64,000 nucleotides of DNA from Zeaxanthinibacter enoshimensis (GCF_004362865.1 NZ_SNYI01000002.1:434001-498000), one strand, 5' to 3'; numbered from the stretch's first letter, positions 18,233 through 26,794 are shown. Made by a program: numbers and translations. The notes: generated from the letters alone by a model not told the origin.

Positions 18233-19045
18233 ATGGGGCTATTTAAGAAAAATCCGTTCGGGCATATTCTTTTTATAAAAAAATGGTTGATCCGTATTAT
18301 GGGGGTAATCACCCACCAGCGGTACAAAGGATTCAATAAATTGGAGATAGAGGGTTCGGATATTATCCGTTCGCTGCCGGATAAGAATGTCTTATTTGTC
18401 AGCAACCACCAGACCTACTTCGCAGATGTGGTGGCAATGTTCCACGTTTTTAATGCCAGTCTTAGTGGTCGGATAGATTCTATAAAGAACGTGGGTTACC
18501 TCTGGAATCCGAAACTGAATGTTTACTACGTGGCAGCGGCGGAAACCATGAAAAAAAGCCTCCTGACCAAAGTGATGGCCTATGCAGGATCGGTCAGTAT
18601 TGAACGAACCTGGAGGGCAGAGGGGAAAGAGGTTAAACGGCAGGTGAAGATGAGCGATATAACCAACATTGGGACAGCCCTAAATGATGGATGGGTAATC
18701 ACCTTCCCCCAGGGAACTACCACACCCTGGAAGCCGCTTAGAAAAGGTACAGCTCATATCATCAAACGTTACAAGCCGGTAGTTGTTCCTGTAGTAATCG
18801 ACGGGTTCAGGCGTTCTTTTGATAAGAAAGGACTACGAGTAAAGAAAAAGGGAATCTTGCAATCCATGGTTATCAAAGAACCTCTGGAGTTCGATTATGA
18901 GAACGAGTCGGTCGACTCTATCATCGAAAAACTGGAATATGCTATTGAGCAACATCCTTCTTTCCTTAAGGTGATTCCGAAAGAGGAATTGCTGGCCTAC
19001 GAAGAAGAGAACCAGAAGCGGCGTTTCAGGGCACCCAGCTCTTAA
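18233..19045 (+). CDS. 1-acyl-glycerol-3-phosphate acyltransferase-like protein
   Basis: A 270-residue PlsC-type membrane acyltransferase. The catalytic motif NHQTYFAD (HxxxxD form, about 58-65) is followed by the later conserved blocks FPQGTTTP (FPEGTRS-like) and VVPVVIDGF. Such enzymes add the second acyl chain to lysophosphatidate or acylate other lipids at the inner face of the membrane. Divergence from true PlsC motifs (Q for S after NH, and FPQGTTT) means another acceptor, such as ornithine or glycine lipids of Bacteroidota, is possible. The 3' end overlaps the convergent membrane-protein gene by four bases. Confidence 0.8.
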   Translation: MGLFKKNPFGHILFIKKWLIRIMGVITHQRYKGFNKLEIEGSDIIRSLPDKNVLFVSNHQTYFADVVAMFHVFNASLSGRIDSIKNVGYLWNPKLNVYYVAAAETMKKSLLTKVMAYAGSVSIERTWRAEGKEVKRQVKMSDITNIGTALNDGWVITFPQGTTTPWKPLRKGTAHIIKRYKPVVVPVVIDGFRRSFDKKGLRVKKKGILQSMVIKEPLEFDYENESVDSIIEKLEYAIEQHPSFLKVIPKEELLAYEEENQKRRFRAPSS

Positions 19046-19686
19046 ACATCGATCTGCTCCAGCTCCTTGTAATTCTTCCGCAGACGGTTTAACAGCAGGC
19101 CGTACAGCAGTTTATAGAATAGCCATAAGAGGGTGATGAACACCACTACGAAAAGCAGGATCATTCCCGTGATCAGGAGCCAAAAAAGTGCTTCGTTCCC
19201 GGCTTCGCCTGCCGCAGTCACTAATTTCTTTCCATCCGGACCGTATCGCAGGCTGCCGTAAATACTGGTTATAAGTGATACAGCAAAAATTGCAATATTG
19301 AACCAGACATACTGGGTGACCGTCCGTTTAACTTTAAGAATAGCCTTCATAAGTTCCCGGGAAGAATCGGTATACGAGATCTGCCTGTAATTGATATAGA
19401 ACTTGTAGATAAAGAATACCAGTATAATATAGCTCAGGGTGGTCATCACGATGGTAAACTCGTAAAGATGCATACTTTTGATGGTCTCCCAGGCTTCAGC
19501 ATCGGTAAAGGCCACGTTGATCGCTGTCCAGAAAAGGAATTCCATCAGGCTGATATAGAAGATCCATTTTACGATAGATGAGGAACGCTTCCAGGTCATC
19601 TTATAAATTTCTTCATAGCTGAGCCTGGGCAGGTCTGCTTCTTTCTTCTGCCAATCCTTTTTCAATAAGTCGAGTTCATCCATCAT
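19042..19686 (-). CDS. Membrane protein paired with an ECF sigma factor, possible anti-sigma factor
   Basis: A 214-residue protein with a cytosolic N-terminal region of about 35-40 residues (MDELDLLKKDWQKKEADLPR) and four predicted transmembrane segments. It starts four bases after the stop of the ECF sigma gene on the same strand, the usual position of an anti-sigma factor. However, the N-terminus lacks a visible HxxxCxxC zinc motif. The function is therefore inferred from context only. A second ATG one codon downstream (19683) is an alternative start. Confidence 0.65.
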   Translation of the reverse strand: MMDELDLLKKDWQKKEADLPRLSYEEIYKMTWKRSSSIVKWIFYISLMEFLFWTAINVAFTDAEAWETIKSMHLYEFTIVMTTLSYIILVFFIYKFYINYRQISYTDSSRELMKAILKVKRTVTQYVWFNIAIFAVSLITSIYGSLRYGPDGKKLVTAAGEAGNEALFWLLITGMILLFVVVFITLLWLFYKLLYGLLLNRLRKNYKELEQIDV

Positions 19687-19690
19687 CTGC

Positions 19691-20200
19691 TCAAGGATTT
19701 ATTATGGTCCTTAATTTTGTTTTTATGCGGTTCATTTTAACCCTTGCATTCACCTCCGTGATACCTAGGGTTTCTGCAATTTCCCGGTAATCCTTATCCT
19801 CCAGGTACAGGAATACTAAAGCTTTATCAATATCTCCCAGCTCCCGGATTGCACTGTACATCAGTTGTAATTGCTGTTCCTCCGTAGGGTCGTATTCTTC
19901 AGTCTTTACCTTAAAAATAACGGAATCGTAATCATAGGTATCTACCTTCTTTTTCGATTTCCGGTACTGGGTAATCGCTGTATTCAAAGCCACCCTGTAC
20001 ATCCAGGTACTGAACTTTGCCTCGCCCCTGAATTTCGGATATGCTTTCCATAATTGTATGGTGATCTCCTGGAACAGGTCATTATGCGCCTCCTTATCCT
20101 TTGTGTACAGCGTGCACACCTTGTGAACGATGTTCTGGTGCAGCTCCAGTTCTGAAACAAACTGGTGTTCTAATGTTTTCTGGATCTCAGTGGTTGGCAT
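19691..20200 (-). CDS. ECF-type RNA polymerase sigma factor
   Basis: A 169-residue sigma-70 family protein of the ECF group. Region 2 is visible at about 25-90 (DLFQEITIQLWKAYPKFRG, FSTWMYRVALNTAITQYRK). Region 4 forms the C-terminus (IRELGDIDKALVFLYLEDKD, YREIAETLGITEVNARVKMN), the helix-turn-helix that reads the -35 element. It probably directs RNA polymerase to a small stress regulon and is likely controlled by the membrane protein encoded just downstream. Confidence 0.92.
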   Translation of the reverse strand: MPTTEIQKTLEHQFVSELELHQNIVHKVCTLYTKDKEAHNDLFQEITIQLWKAYPKFRGEAKFSTWMYRVALNTAITQYRKSKKKVDTYDYDSVIFKVKTEEYDPTEEQQLQLMYSAIRELGDIDKALVFLYLEDKDYREIAETLGITEVNARVKMNRIKTKLRTIINP

Positions 20201-20261
20201 TGTTCAACAATTAGTAGAAGCAACGGGGGAATTGTTACAAAGTAATCACAAAAAATGGTGT

Positions 20262-20301
20262 AAAAACAAAAGAAGCTTCCGTTTTAGTGGCGGAAGCTTC
20301 T
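20262..20301 (-). terminator. Intrinsic terminator after the M20 amidohydrolase
   Basis: The 11-bp inverted repeat AGAAGCTTCCG (20271-20281)/CGGAAGCTTCT (20291-20301) is followed on the minus strand by TTTGTTTTT. It ends transcription of the gene at 20323-21765. Confidence 0.85.
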
Positions 20302-20322
20302 GAAATTTTTCAAAATATAAGA

Positions 20323-21765
20323 TCAATTCCCGGGATTATTCCGGTAGTCAAGGGCAGGTTCCCGTTCACCCAATAGAGGAATATATTTAAAATCAGGACC
20401 CCGGCGTTTCTCGAATTCTGCGGTCGCTTTTTTGAGCAATTCCTCATCCTTAATGATGTCAATGGCGGTAAGAGCTAGGGTTTTGGCAGCTACCATCATC
20501 CCTTTATAGCCTATAGAGGTACCCCCGGCGGCAACGGCCTGCCAGCTGTGGGCGGGAGTCCCCGGGACCCAGGTAGCCGTATTGACCCCTACCGTGGGGA
20601 CCGCGAAGCTCACGTCACCTACATCGGTAGAACCGGAGGGCCGGGATTCTTCTTTAAATGGTTGCAGCCCTGATGCGACTTCGAGGTCCGCTTTTTTGTA
20701 ACCCAGGCTTTTTGCAATAGAATCGGCAAATACCTTTTCCTCGGCCGAATAGTTTACTCCCCCGATCTTCTTCAGGTTCTCGTACATTTTTTTCTGCAGG
20801 GTTACATTGGCCAGGAGCTCGTGGGTTCCCCCGATCATCTCGTAATCCATAGTAGTGCCGGTACCCATGGCTGCGCCTTCCGCGGCTTTTACGATCCTGT
20901 CAAAGATCTCGATGACCACATCGCGGGAATCATGTCTTGCATAGTAATAGACCTCTGCAAAATCCGGGACTACGTTCGGGGCTTTTCCACCACTGGTGAT
21001 CACATAGTGAATACGCGCCGATTCCGGTACGTGTTCGCGCATCATGTTTACCATCATATTCATGGCTTCTACTCCGTCCAGGGCAGACCTTCCTTTTTCA
21101 GGGGCGCCGGCAGCGTGGGCAGAGACTCCGTGGAACCTGAATTTAGCCGATTTGTTGGCCAGGGCTGCTCCTATACTCGCATCATTATTATCCCCCGGGT
21201 GCCAGTGAAGCGCCGCATCCACATCGTCAAAGAGTCCGCTCCGGACCATATATACTTTTCCTGATCCTCCTTCTTCGGCAGGGGTGCCGTAAAAACGGAT
21301 AGTACCGGTCTTGCCATTTGCTTGTAGCCAGTTCTTAGTTGCGATCGCTGCAGCCGCTGAGGCCGTACCGAAAAGGTGATGGCCGCAGGCGTGTCCGGCA
21401 GCCGCTCCTGCAGATTTTTTATAGGGTACTGCTTCCTGTGAAAGACCGGGCAGGGCATCGTATTCCCCCAGGATAGCGATCACGGGGCTGCCACTGCCGT
21501 ATTCGGCAATAAAGGCAGTAGGAATACCGGCCACTCCTTTTTCTATCTTAAATCCTTCTGATTCCAGGGTTTTCTGAAGGAGAGCACTGCTCTGCTTTTC
21601 CTGGTAACCCATTTCGGCCAGGGACCAGATCTCCTGGGCAATACTGGCGTAGGAATCAGCTTTGGCATCAATACTGTTCAATATTTCGCTCTCTTTTTTC
21701 TGGGCATGGGAAGAACCACCGGCTAACAAGGCCAGGGCACATAAGGGAAGGAGAATTTTTTTCAT
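20323..21765 (-). CDS. Exported M20 amidohydrolase (AbgB-like)
   Basis: A 480-residue M20 peptidase/amidohydrolase, closest in look to the p-aminobenzoyl-glutamate hydrolase subunit B group. A signal peptide (about 1-21, ending SSHAQ) predicts periplasmic location. Metal-binding motifs are ACGHHLFGTA, GTPAEEGGSGK and LHWHPGD, and GTPAHSW near the C-terminus. These enzymes cleave N-acyl or peptide amides; AbgB subunits hydrolyse folate breakdown products. It is a single gene with its own terminator; a near-consensus -7 box (TATATTTA, 21791-21798 on the minus strand) lies upstream. The substrate is not determinable. Confidence 0.87.
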   Translation of the reverse strand: MKKILLPLCALALLAGGSSHAQKKESEILNSIDAKADSYASIAQEIWSLAEMGYQEKQSSALLQKTLESEGFKIEKGVAGIPTAFIAEYGSGSPVIAILGEYDALPGLSQEAVPYKKSAGAAAGHACGHHLFGTASAAAAIATKNWLQANGKTGTIRFYGTPAEEGGSGKVYMVRSGLFDDVDAALHWHPGDNNDASIGAALANKSAKFRFHGVSAHAAGAPEKGRSALDGVEAMNMMVNMMREHVPESARIHYVITSGGKAPNVVPDFAEVYYYARHDSRDVVIEIFDRIVKAAEGAAMGTGTTMDYEMIGGTHELLANVTLQKKMYENLKKIGGVNYSAEEKVFADSIAKSLGYKKADLEVASGLQPFKEESRPSGSTDVGDVSFAVPTVGVNTATWVPGTPAHSWQAVAAGGTSIGYKGMMVAAKTLALTAIDIIKDEELLKKATAEFEKRRGPDFKYIPLLGEREPALDYRNNPGN

Positions 21766-21837
21766 TTATAGTGGGTTTATCGTCATCCCATAAATATACT
21801 AAATGAACGCAAAGGGAAAAGCCGGGGTAAAGAGAAT

Positions 21838-22800
21838 TTATCGGCCAGGTTCACGCGGTTCAGCATCCCGGGAAAGGTCCGGTTCCCTTCCTCTTGGTTT
21901 TTCAGGATTCCGAGGGTGGAAATTCTCAATAACACTGGTGAGGTCGTCCCGGTCCAGGTGTACATAAACTTCCGTGGTGGTAATACTGGCATGACCCAGC
22001 ATTTGCTGTATTGCCCTGAGATCTGCCCCTCCCTTCAAGAGTTCTGTGGCAAAGGAATGTCTCAGGGTATGGGGGCTTATGGATTTTTTAAAACCACAAT
22101 GTTCTGCCAGCCGCCGGATAATCGTAAAGATCATTGCGCGGGTTAGTTGTTTCCCTCTCCTGTTGAGGAAGAGGATATCTTCTGATCCCTTCTGTATATC
22201 CTGGTGCCGCCGGATTTCCTGCCTGTAGATATCGATATACTTCCTGGTATAGGGCAGGATAGGGACCAGGCGTTGTTTATTTCCTTTCCCGGTGACTTTG
22301 ATAAATCCTTCATCAAAATAGAGGTCCGATAATTTCAGCTCTATGAGTTCTGAAACACGCAGTCCGCAGCCATAAAGGGTCTCCAGGATGGCCCGGTTGC
22401 GTTCGCCTTCGGGCTTGGACAGGTCGATGGCCCCTATCAGCTGGTCAACTTCTGTTGAAGATAATGTGTCCGGGAGTTTCCGCCCGATCTTCGGACTCTC
22501 AATAAGATCCATGGGATTATCCTCCCGGTAATCTTCAAAAGCGAGGTAATTGAAGAAACTTTTCAGCCCTGAGATGATCCTGGCCTGAGACCTTGCATTC
22601 AACTCTTTTGCGATCTCGTATACGAATTGTTGTACCGTGCCGGCAGTCACCGTTACGGGGTCTTCTTCGGCATTATGCTCCAGCACAAAATCCCGTAATT
22701 TCTCCACGTCCATCTGGTAATTCTGTATAGAATGGACAGACAGCCCTCGTTCGATCTTGAGGTAATTGCGAAAATCTGTAATGGCCTGTTCCCATTTCAT
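21838..22800 (-). CDS. xerD: Site-specific tyrosine recombinase XerD
   Basis: Resolves chromosome dimers at dif with XerC under FtsK control. The 320-residue protein has the N-terminal SAM-like DNA-binding domain (about 1-95) and the catalytic domain with the full residue set: Arg148 (GLRVSEL), Lys172 (TGKGNKQR), His244 and Arg247 (HTLRHSF), His270 (LGHASI) and nucleophile Tyr279 (TTTEVYVH). After the usual end (ENFHPR) there is a 23-residue charged, proline-rich tail not typical of XerD. Divergent from aroQ, a frequent neighbour in Bacteroidota. It is the housekeeping recombinase rather than an integron or phage integrase, since no attachment repeats or cargo are seen. Confidence 0.92.
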   Translation of the reverse strand: MKWEQAITDFRNYLKIERGLSVHSIQNYQMDVEKLRDFVLEHNAEEDPVTVTAGTVQQFVYEIAKELNARSQARIISGLKSFFNYLAFEDYREDNPMDLIESPKIGRKLPDTLSSTEVDQLIGAIDLSKPEGERNRAILETLYGCGLRVSELIELKLSDLYFDEGFIKVTGKGNKQRLVPILPYTRKYIDIYRQEIRRHQDIQKGSEDILFLNRRGKQLTRAMIFTIIRRLAEHCGFKKSISPHTLRHSFATELLKGGADLRAIQQMLGHASITTTEVYVHLDRDDLTSVIENFHPRNPEKPRGREPDLSRDAEPREPGR

Positions 22801-22804
22801 GGGC

Positions 22805-22812
22805 TAAAGATA
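22805..22812 (-). promoter_or_regulatory. -7 box of xerD
   Basis: On the minus strand TATCTTTA, one mismatch (final A) from TAnnTTTG, ending four bases before the ATG (TATCTTTAGCCCATG). It resembles the close-spaced boxes of guaA and cmk. Confidence 0.4.
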
Positions 22813-22893
22813 GTATTTTGGGAAGAAGGCCAGGAAGGGATATACTCAGCCTTTAAATTTGAGATCAGCCTTTTTCATTGGCAGTTGATTCCG

Positions 22894-22901
22894 TACTTTT
22901 A
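22894..22901 (+). promoter_or_regulatory. -7 box of aroQ
   Basis: TACTTTTA, one mismatch (final A) from TAnnTTTG, ending four bases before the aroQ ATG; a near-leaderless transcript is predicted. Confidence 0.4.
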
Positions 22902-22905
22902 GCTT

Positions 22906-23325
22906 ATGAAAATTATCATTATAAACGGTCCCAACCTGAACTTACTGGGTAAGAGAGAACCTGAGATCTATGGAAACAGTTCCTTTGAGAATTACTTTTC
23001 GGAATTGCAGTTCAGGTTCAAAGAAGTTCAGTTAGAGTATTTCCAATCCAATATAGAAGGTGAGATTATCAGTAAATTACAGGAGGTAGGATTCTCATAT
23101 GACGGCGTAGTTTTGAATGCAGCTGCTTACACCCACACTTCGGTTGGAATAGGAGATGCGGTTAAGGCCATAGAGACGCCGGTGGTGGAGGTCCATATTT
23201 CCAACACCTTTAAAAGGGAAGACTACAGGCATATCTCTTATATTTCACCGGTTGCCAAAGGAGTGATCCTCGGTTTCGGCCTGCTGGGCTATGAACTCGC
23301 CATCCGTAGTTTCCTGAAAGACTGA
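22906..23325 (+). CDS. aroQ: 3-dehydroquinate dehydratase, type II
   Basis: Third step of the shikimate pathway: trans-dehydration of 3-dehydroquinate to 3-dehydroshikimate, by a dodecameric cytosolic enzyme. The 139-residue protein begins with the family signature IIINGPNLNLLGKREPEIYG, which carries the catalytic base Tyr22. The substrate-binding blocks NAAAYTHTS and VEVHISNTF (catalytic His) follow. Complete length. Divergent from xerD across a 105-base spacer holding both promoters. Confidence 0.96.
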   Translation: MKIIIINGPNLNLLGKREPEIYGNSSFENYFSELQFRFKEVQLEYFQSNIEGEIISKLQEVGFSYDGVVLNAAAYTHTSVGIGDAVKAIETPVVEVHISNTFKREDYRHISYISPVAKGVILGFGLLGYELAIRSFLKD

Positions 23326-23332
23326 GGGGAAT

Positions 23333-23629
23333 CTACCCCTTTGCCAGGGCTCCCTCTTTCTTTAAATACTTCTGTTCTATGTAGAAGGTGCCGAAAGGCA
23401 GCAATGAAGCGACGAACAAGACCAGGAATCGTTTAAAACCCCATTGTAGTTCGTAGCAAACCCAGATGGCCAGTAAGGCGTAAGCGATAAAGAGCACCCC
23501 ATGGGCGTAACCGATGTAAAGGTTAGGTTCCGGAATACCTGCCCAGTATTTTAAGGGCATACTGAATCCCATAAGCAGTAAAAAAGAGATCCCCTCTGCA
23601 ATTGCAATGGCTCTGAATAATGGTATCAT
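23333..23629 (-). CDS. DUF3817 small membrane protein
   Basis: A 98-residue integral membrane protein with three transmembrane segments, starting with FRAIAIAEGISFLLLMG and containing GYAHGVLFIAYALLA, features of the DUF3817 family. Function unknown; homologues are often single genes or fused to transporters. It is convergent with aroQ (seven bases between stops) and lies downstream of lpdA on the same strand, but the terminator between them suggests separate transcription. Confidence 0.8.
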   Translation of the reverse strand: MIPLFRAIAIAEGISFLLLMGFSMPLKYWAGIPEPNLYIGYAHGVLFIAYALLAIWVCYELQWGFKRFLVLFVASLLPFGTFYIEQKYLKKEGALAKG

Positions 23630-23638
23630 AATACAGTT

Positions 23639-23687
23639 AAAAAACCGCGACCCATCTTTACTGTAGTCACAGCCGGATGGGTCGCGG
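23639..23687 (-). terminator. Intrinsic terminator after lpdA
   Basis: The 12-bp perfect inverted repeat CCGCGACCCATC (23645-23656)/GATGGGTCGCGG (23676-23687) is followed on the minus strand by TTTTTT. The loop contains a further small CTGT/ACAG hairpin. Confidence 0.85.
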
Positions 23688-23712
23688 AGATTAAATCAAT
23701 TTATTTCACTTC

Positions 23713-25104
23713 TTAAAGGTGGATTACTTCATCGTAAGCGTCGGCCACGGCTTCCATCACAGCCTCGCTCATTGTCGGGTGGGGGTGGACAGCTTTCAGG
23801 ATCTCGTGACCCGTGGTTTCCAGTTTCCGTGCAACAACCGCTTCTGCGATCATATCGGTAACTCCTGCCCCGATCATATGGCAACCCAGCCACTCGCCGT
23901 ACTTGGCATCAAAGATCACTTTTACGAAACCATCAGAATTCCCTGATGCCTGTGCTTTTCCACTGGCTGAGAAAGGAAATTTCCCGACTTTGATCTCGTA
24001 TCCTTTTTCCTTGGCTTGTTTTTCAGTAAGTCCTACAGAAGCCACTTCGGGCATACAGTAGGTACAACCCGGGATATTCCCGTAATCCAATGGCTCTACG
24101 TGCATCCCGGCTATCTTCTCTACGCAGAGTATACCCTCTGCAGAGGCGACGTGGGCCAGGGCTTGTCCCGGTGTAACATCACCGATGGCGTAGTAACCCG
24201 GAATATTGGTCTGGTAGTAATCATTTACAAGTATCTTATCACGATCCGTGGCAATTCCTACAGATTCCAGGCCGATGTTCTCAATGTTGGATTTAATTCC
24301 GACTGCAGAAAGCACTATATCTGCCTCCAGTACTTCTTCTCCTTTCGCCGTTTTCACGGTGGCTTTCACACCCTCTCCACTGGTGTCAACCTTGGTGACT
24401 TCAGCAGAGGTCATGATCTTTATCCCGGATTTCTTAAAGGTTCGCTCCAGTTGCTTGGAAACTTCTTCGTCTTCCAGGGGAACAATGTTGGGAAGGAATT
24501 CCACAACAGTAACTTCAGTTCCCATCGCGTTGTAGAAGTAAGCGAATTCGATGCCAATAGCACCACTACCTACTACTATCATTTTCTTCGGTTGCTTTTC
24601 CAACGTCATAGCCTGGCGGTACCCTATAACCTTTTTCCCATCCTGTGGAAGGGCGGGCAGCTCACGACTCCTTGCACCTGTAGCGATAATGACATGATCT
24701 GCACTGTATTCGGTTTCTTTCCCGTCTTCTCCCTTAACACTTACTTTCTTTCCCGATTTCAGGGTTCCGAAACCATTGATGACCTCAATCTTATTCTTTT
24801 TCATCAGGAACTGGACGCCCTTGCTCATTCCGTTCGCCACGTTCCGGCTCCTCTTCACTACCGCATCAAAATCCTTATCCACATCTTTGGCTACAAGCCC
24901 GTAATCCTCAGCGTGTTGCAGGTATTCAAATACCTGTGCAGATTTTAAAAGGGCTTTGGTAGGAATACATCCCCAGTTCAGGCAGACGCCACCAAGGCTT
25001 TCTTTTTCAACGATGGCCGTCTTAAAACCAAGTTGTGATGCCCTGATCGCCGTAACGTAGCCTCCAGGACCACTTCCCAGTACAATAATGTCAAATTTGC
25101 TCAT
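23713..25104 (-). CDS. lpdA: Dihydrolipoyl dehydrogenase (E3)
   Basis: FAD enzyme that reoxidises dihydrolipoamide in the pyruvate, 2-oxoglutarate and branched-chain dehydrogenase complexes and the glycine cleavage system. The 463-residue protein has the FAD motif VLGSGPGGYVTAIRASQLG, the redox-active disulfide in GGVCLNWGCIPTK, the NAD-binding VVGSGAIGIEFAYF at mid-protein, the second FAD motif AIGDVTPG, and the C-terminal His-Glu pair in HPHPTMSEAV. Transcribed alone from an exact -7 box with its own terminator, so it likely serves several complexes encoded elsewhere. Confidence 0.96.
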   Translation of the reverse strand: MSKFDIIVLGSGPGGYVTAIRASQLGFKTAIVEKESLGGVCLNWGCIPTKALLKSAQVFEYLQHAEDYGLVAKDVDKDFDAVVKRSRNVANGMSKGVQFLMKKNKIEVINGFGTLKSGKKVSVKGEDGKETEYSADHVIIATGARSRELPALPQDGKKVIGYRQAMTLEKQPKKMIVVGSGAIGIEFAYFYNAMGTEVTVVEFLPNIVPLEDEEVSKQLERTFKKSGIKIMTSAEVTKVDTSGEGVKATVKTAKGEEVLEADIVLSAVGIKSNIENIGLESVGIATDRDKILVNDYYQTNIPGYYAIGDVTPGQALAHVASAEGILCVEKIAGMHVEPLDYGNIPGCTYCMPEVASVGLTEKQAKEKGYEIKVGKFPFSASGKAQASGNSDGFVKVIFDAKYGEWLGCHMIGAGVTDMIAEAVVARKLETTGHEILKAVHPHPTMSEAVMEAVADAYDEVIHL

Positions 25105-25139
25105 CTATTTTAGTGTTTGAGATCGTTATTTTGAAGTGG

Positions 25140-25147
25140 CAAAGTTA
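25140..25147 (-). promoter_or_regulatory. -7 box of lpdA
   Basis: On the minus strand TAACTTTG, an exact TAnnTTTG match, 35 bases upstream of the lpdA ATG. Confidence 0.55.
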
Positions 25148-25223
25148 CGAAACCTAACTGAAAGCCCATAGACTAAAAATGGTCCGGGCGTAAGGATATC
25201 CCTGTTTTATAACATTTGCGCAT

Positions 25224-25253
25224 AAAAAAAGGAAAGCGAATGTTACTTTCCTT
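25224..25253 (-). terminator. Intrinsic terminator after msrB
   Basis: AAGGAAAG (25229-25236)/CTTTCCTT (25246-25253) form an 8-bp stem; the run of seven A before it is a T run on the minus strand, just past the msrB stop. Confidence 0.7.
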
Positions 25254-25274
25254 AGTTGCAGGGTTTATAAGCTA

Positions 25275-25775
25275 TTATTCTGCAGGCACAAAATCCAGCG
25301 CCGCCCCGTTGATACAATGTCTTTTCCCGGTTGTTGCCTTCGGCCCATCATCAAATACATGGCCCAGGTGCCCGCCACAAACAGCACAATGTTCCTCGGT
25401 ACGCTTATAACCGATCTTGTAGTCCACGTCATAAGCTACATTCCCTTCAATAGCGCGGTCAAAGCTTGGCCAGCCAGTACCCGAATCAAATTTATGTTCA
25501 CTCTCGAAAAGCGGGGTCTTGCAGGCTGCGCACACGTATGTTCCTTTTTCCTTTACCTCCAGGAGCTCGCTGCTGAATGGGTTCTCTGTACCTGCCTCCC
25601 TGAGGATATAGAATTCCATTTCACTGAGTTCCTTACGCCATTCGGCTTCCGTTTTACTCACCGCGTATTCCTGGTAAGGCTCCTTTTCCTTTACGGCCTT
25701 ATCCGGGTTGTCTTGTGAGTTTCCCTTGCACCCTAGTAGCGCAAAGGTTCCGATGATTAATATTTTCCTGATCAT
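25275..25775 (-). CDS. msrB: Lipoprotein peptide-methionine (R)-S-oxide reductase
   Basis: Reduces the R epimer of methionine sulfoxide in oxidised proteins. The 166-residue protein starts with a lipoprotein signal (lipobox ALLGC, Cys16), so it is membrane-anchored in the periplasm, where it would repair oxidised envelope proteins. The MsrB domain (about 40-166) has the Zn cysteines in CAACKTPL and CAVCGGHLGHV, the substrate motif GTGWPSF, and the catalytic Cys154 in RHCINGAAL. No MsrA domain is fused or adjacent. Transcribed alone with its own terminator. Confidence 0.93.
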   Translation of the reverse strand: MIRKILIIGTFALLGCKGNSQDNPDKAVKEKEPYQEYAVSKTEAEWRKELSEMEFYILREAGTENPFSSELLEVKEKGTYVCAACKTPLFESEHKFDSGTGWPSFDRAIEGNVAYDVDYKIGYKRTEEHCAVCGGHLGHVFDDGPKATTGKRHCINGAALDFVPAE

Positions 25776-25825
25776 AGCAATTTTTTGTAATTAGACGCAG
25801 CATTAAGATAATCCTTTCAACCCGT

Positions 25826-25856
25826 AAAAAAAAGAACCCCGGATCTTACCGGGGTT
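25826..25856 (-). terminator. Intrinsic terminator after the collagen-like lipoprotein gene
   Basis: AACCCCGG (25835-25842)/CCGGGGTT (25849-25856) form a perfect 8-bp stem with a six-base loop. The minus-strand sequence after it is TTCTTTTTTTT. Confidence 0.8.
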
Positions 25857-25875
25857 GGGGAAATGCCATTATAGA

Positions 25876-26433
25876 TTAATCCAAAATATGTTTTTCAACC
25901 TGGGATTCCGGGAACTGCAGCTGCTGCATCACGGCATCGAGGTTAGAGGTGTCTATATCGTTACTTTGTACGTAATCTGCAGGCAGGATTGCAATCCGGA
26001 ACACCTGGTTCTGAGTATCCCCGGGTGGCAGGGTGGCCAGGTCAAAATCGGATTCCAGGAACATGCTGACGTCAAAGAAAGTGTGATCGTAGTTGTATTG
26101 CAAAAGTCCTTCGTTAAGGATCCTGGTTTGTGGAAGTAACCTCCAGATATCCACTGCTTCCCCGTTCCCGTCTTCGGTTTGTTCCCAAAGGATATAGACC
26201 AGGACAACGTCAGATTCAAATACTTCTACGGTCTGGGGAAATTCATAAAAGATGGTATAGTCATTCTGGGGGGTAAAACTGCCCTCTATCTCGATGATCT
26301 GTCCCAGGATATTGACTCCGTCAAGTCCGTCCAAACCATCAAACCCGGGAGGTCCCGGTGGCCCCGGAGGTCCTTCACAGGCGAATAGGATGAGGCTCAA
26401 TACGGCGGTTAGCATTATCGTAAATCGTTTCAT
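25876..26433 (-). CDS. Collagen-like repeat lipoprotein, function unknown
   Basis: A 185-residue protein with a lipoprotein signal (lipobox ILFAC, Cys19). The lipidated cysteine is followed at once by a short collagen-like Gly-X-Y run (GPPGPPGPPGFDGLDGLDG). The remaining 140 residues are an acidic, aromatic-rich, probably beta-structured domain without a family I recognise. Similar short GPPGPPG lipoproteins occur throughout Flavobacteriia, and the Gly-X-Y run may act as a stalk or trimerisation element at the cell surface. Confidence 0.75.
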   Translation of the reverse strand: MKRFTIMLTAVLSLILFACEGPPGPPGPPGFDGLDGLDGVNILGQIIEIEGSFTPQNDYTIFYEFPQTVEVFESDVVLVYILWEQTEDGNGEAVDIWRLLPQTRILNEGLLQYNYDHTFFDVSMFLESDFDLATLPPGDTQNQVFRIAILPADYVQSNDIDTSNLDAVMQQLQFPESQVEKHILD

Positions 26434-26794
26434 ATCAGTATTGGTTTTAAATGAATATATGTCCCCGGTTTCCCGGAAATTATCAATGAGTTTACAAAAA
26501 GCGTTCCAAAAATTATCCTAAGATGGAAATTCCCGCTGTATCAAAGTAATTCATACCCGGAATTTTTTGCTGTTATCACAGCCCTGTTTTGAGCAATTCA
26601 AATATATAGTACAAGTGAAAAAGGGGCGGTAATTAAGGGATAAAAGCTCTCATTCCCCGCCGCAATGCCATCTGCCGAAAATTTCCAGGCACATTTAAAT
26701 TGCAGATTGGCATTTACTGTATCCCGCTGGAATACGAGCAGGATCTTGCTGCCGGAACTTCTGTGAAAATGAGCTTGCGAAAATTAAATTATCC
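26434..26794. other. Spacer upstream of the alpha-glucan operon
   Basis: About 360 bases between divergent genes, with no convincing gene. It holds the sequence CATACCCGGAATTTTTTG (26552-26569) and TGTTATCA (26571-26578), both of which reappear upstream of glgE. A regulator site for the glucan operon is possible. Confidence 0.4.

Noticed and set aside
21838-22800. Tyrosine recombinase as sign of an integrative element or integron
   Set aside because: No attachment repeats, tRNA target, gene cassettes or phage genes nearby; the neighbour aroQ and the full-length match point to housekeeping XerD.
24016-24948. Long open frame (310 codons) antisense to lpdA
   Set aside because: It is a shadow of lpdA: the sense strand carries all FAD, NAD and disulfide motifs and its own promoter and terminator, while the antisense product looks like no protein family.
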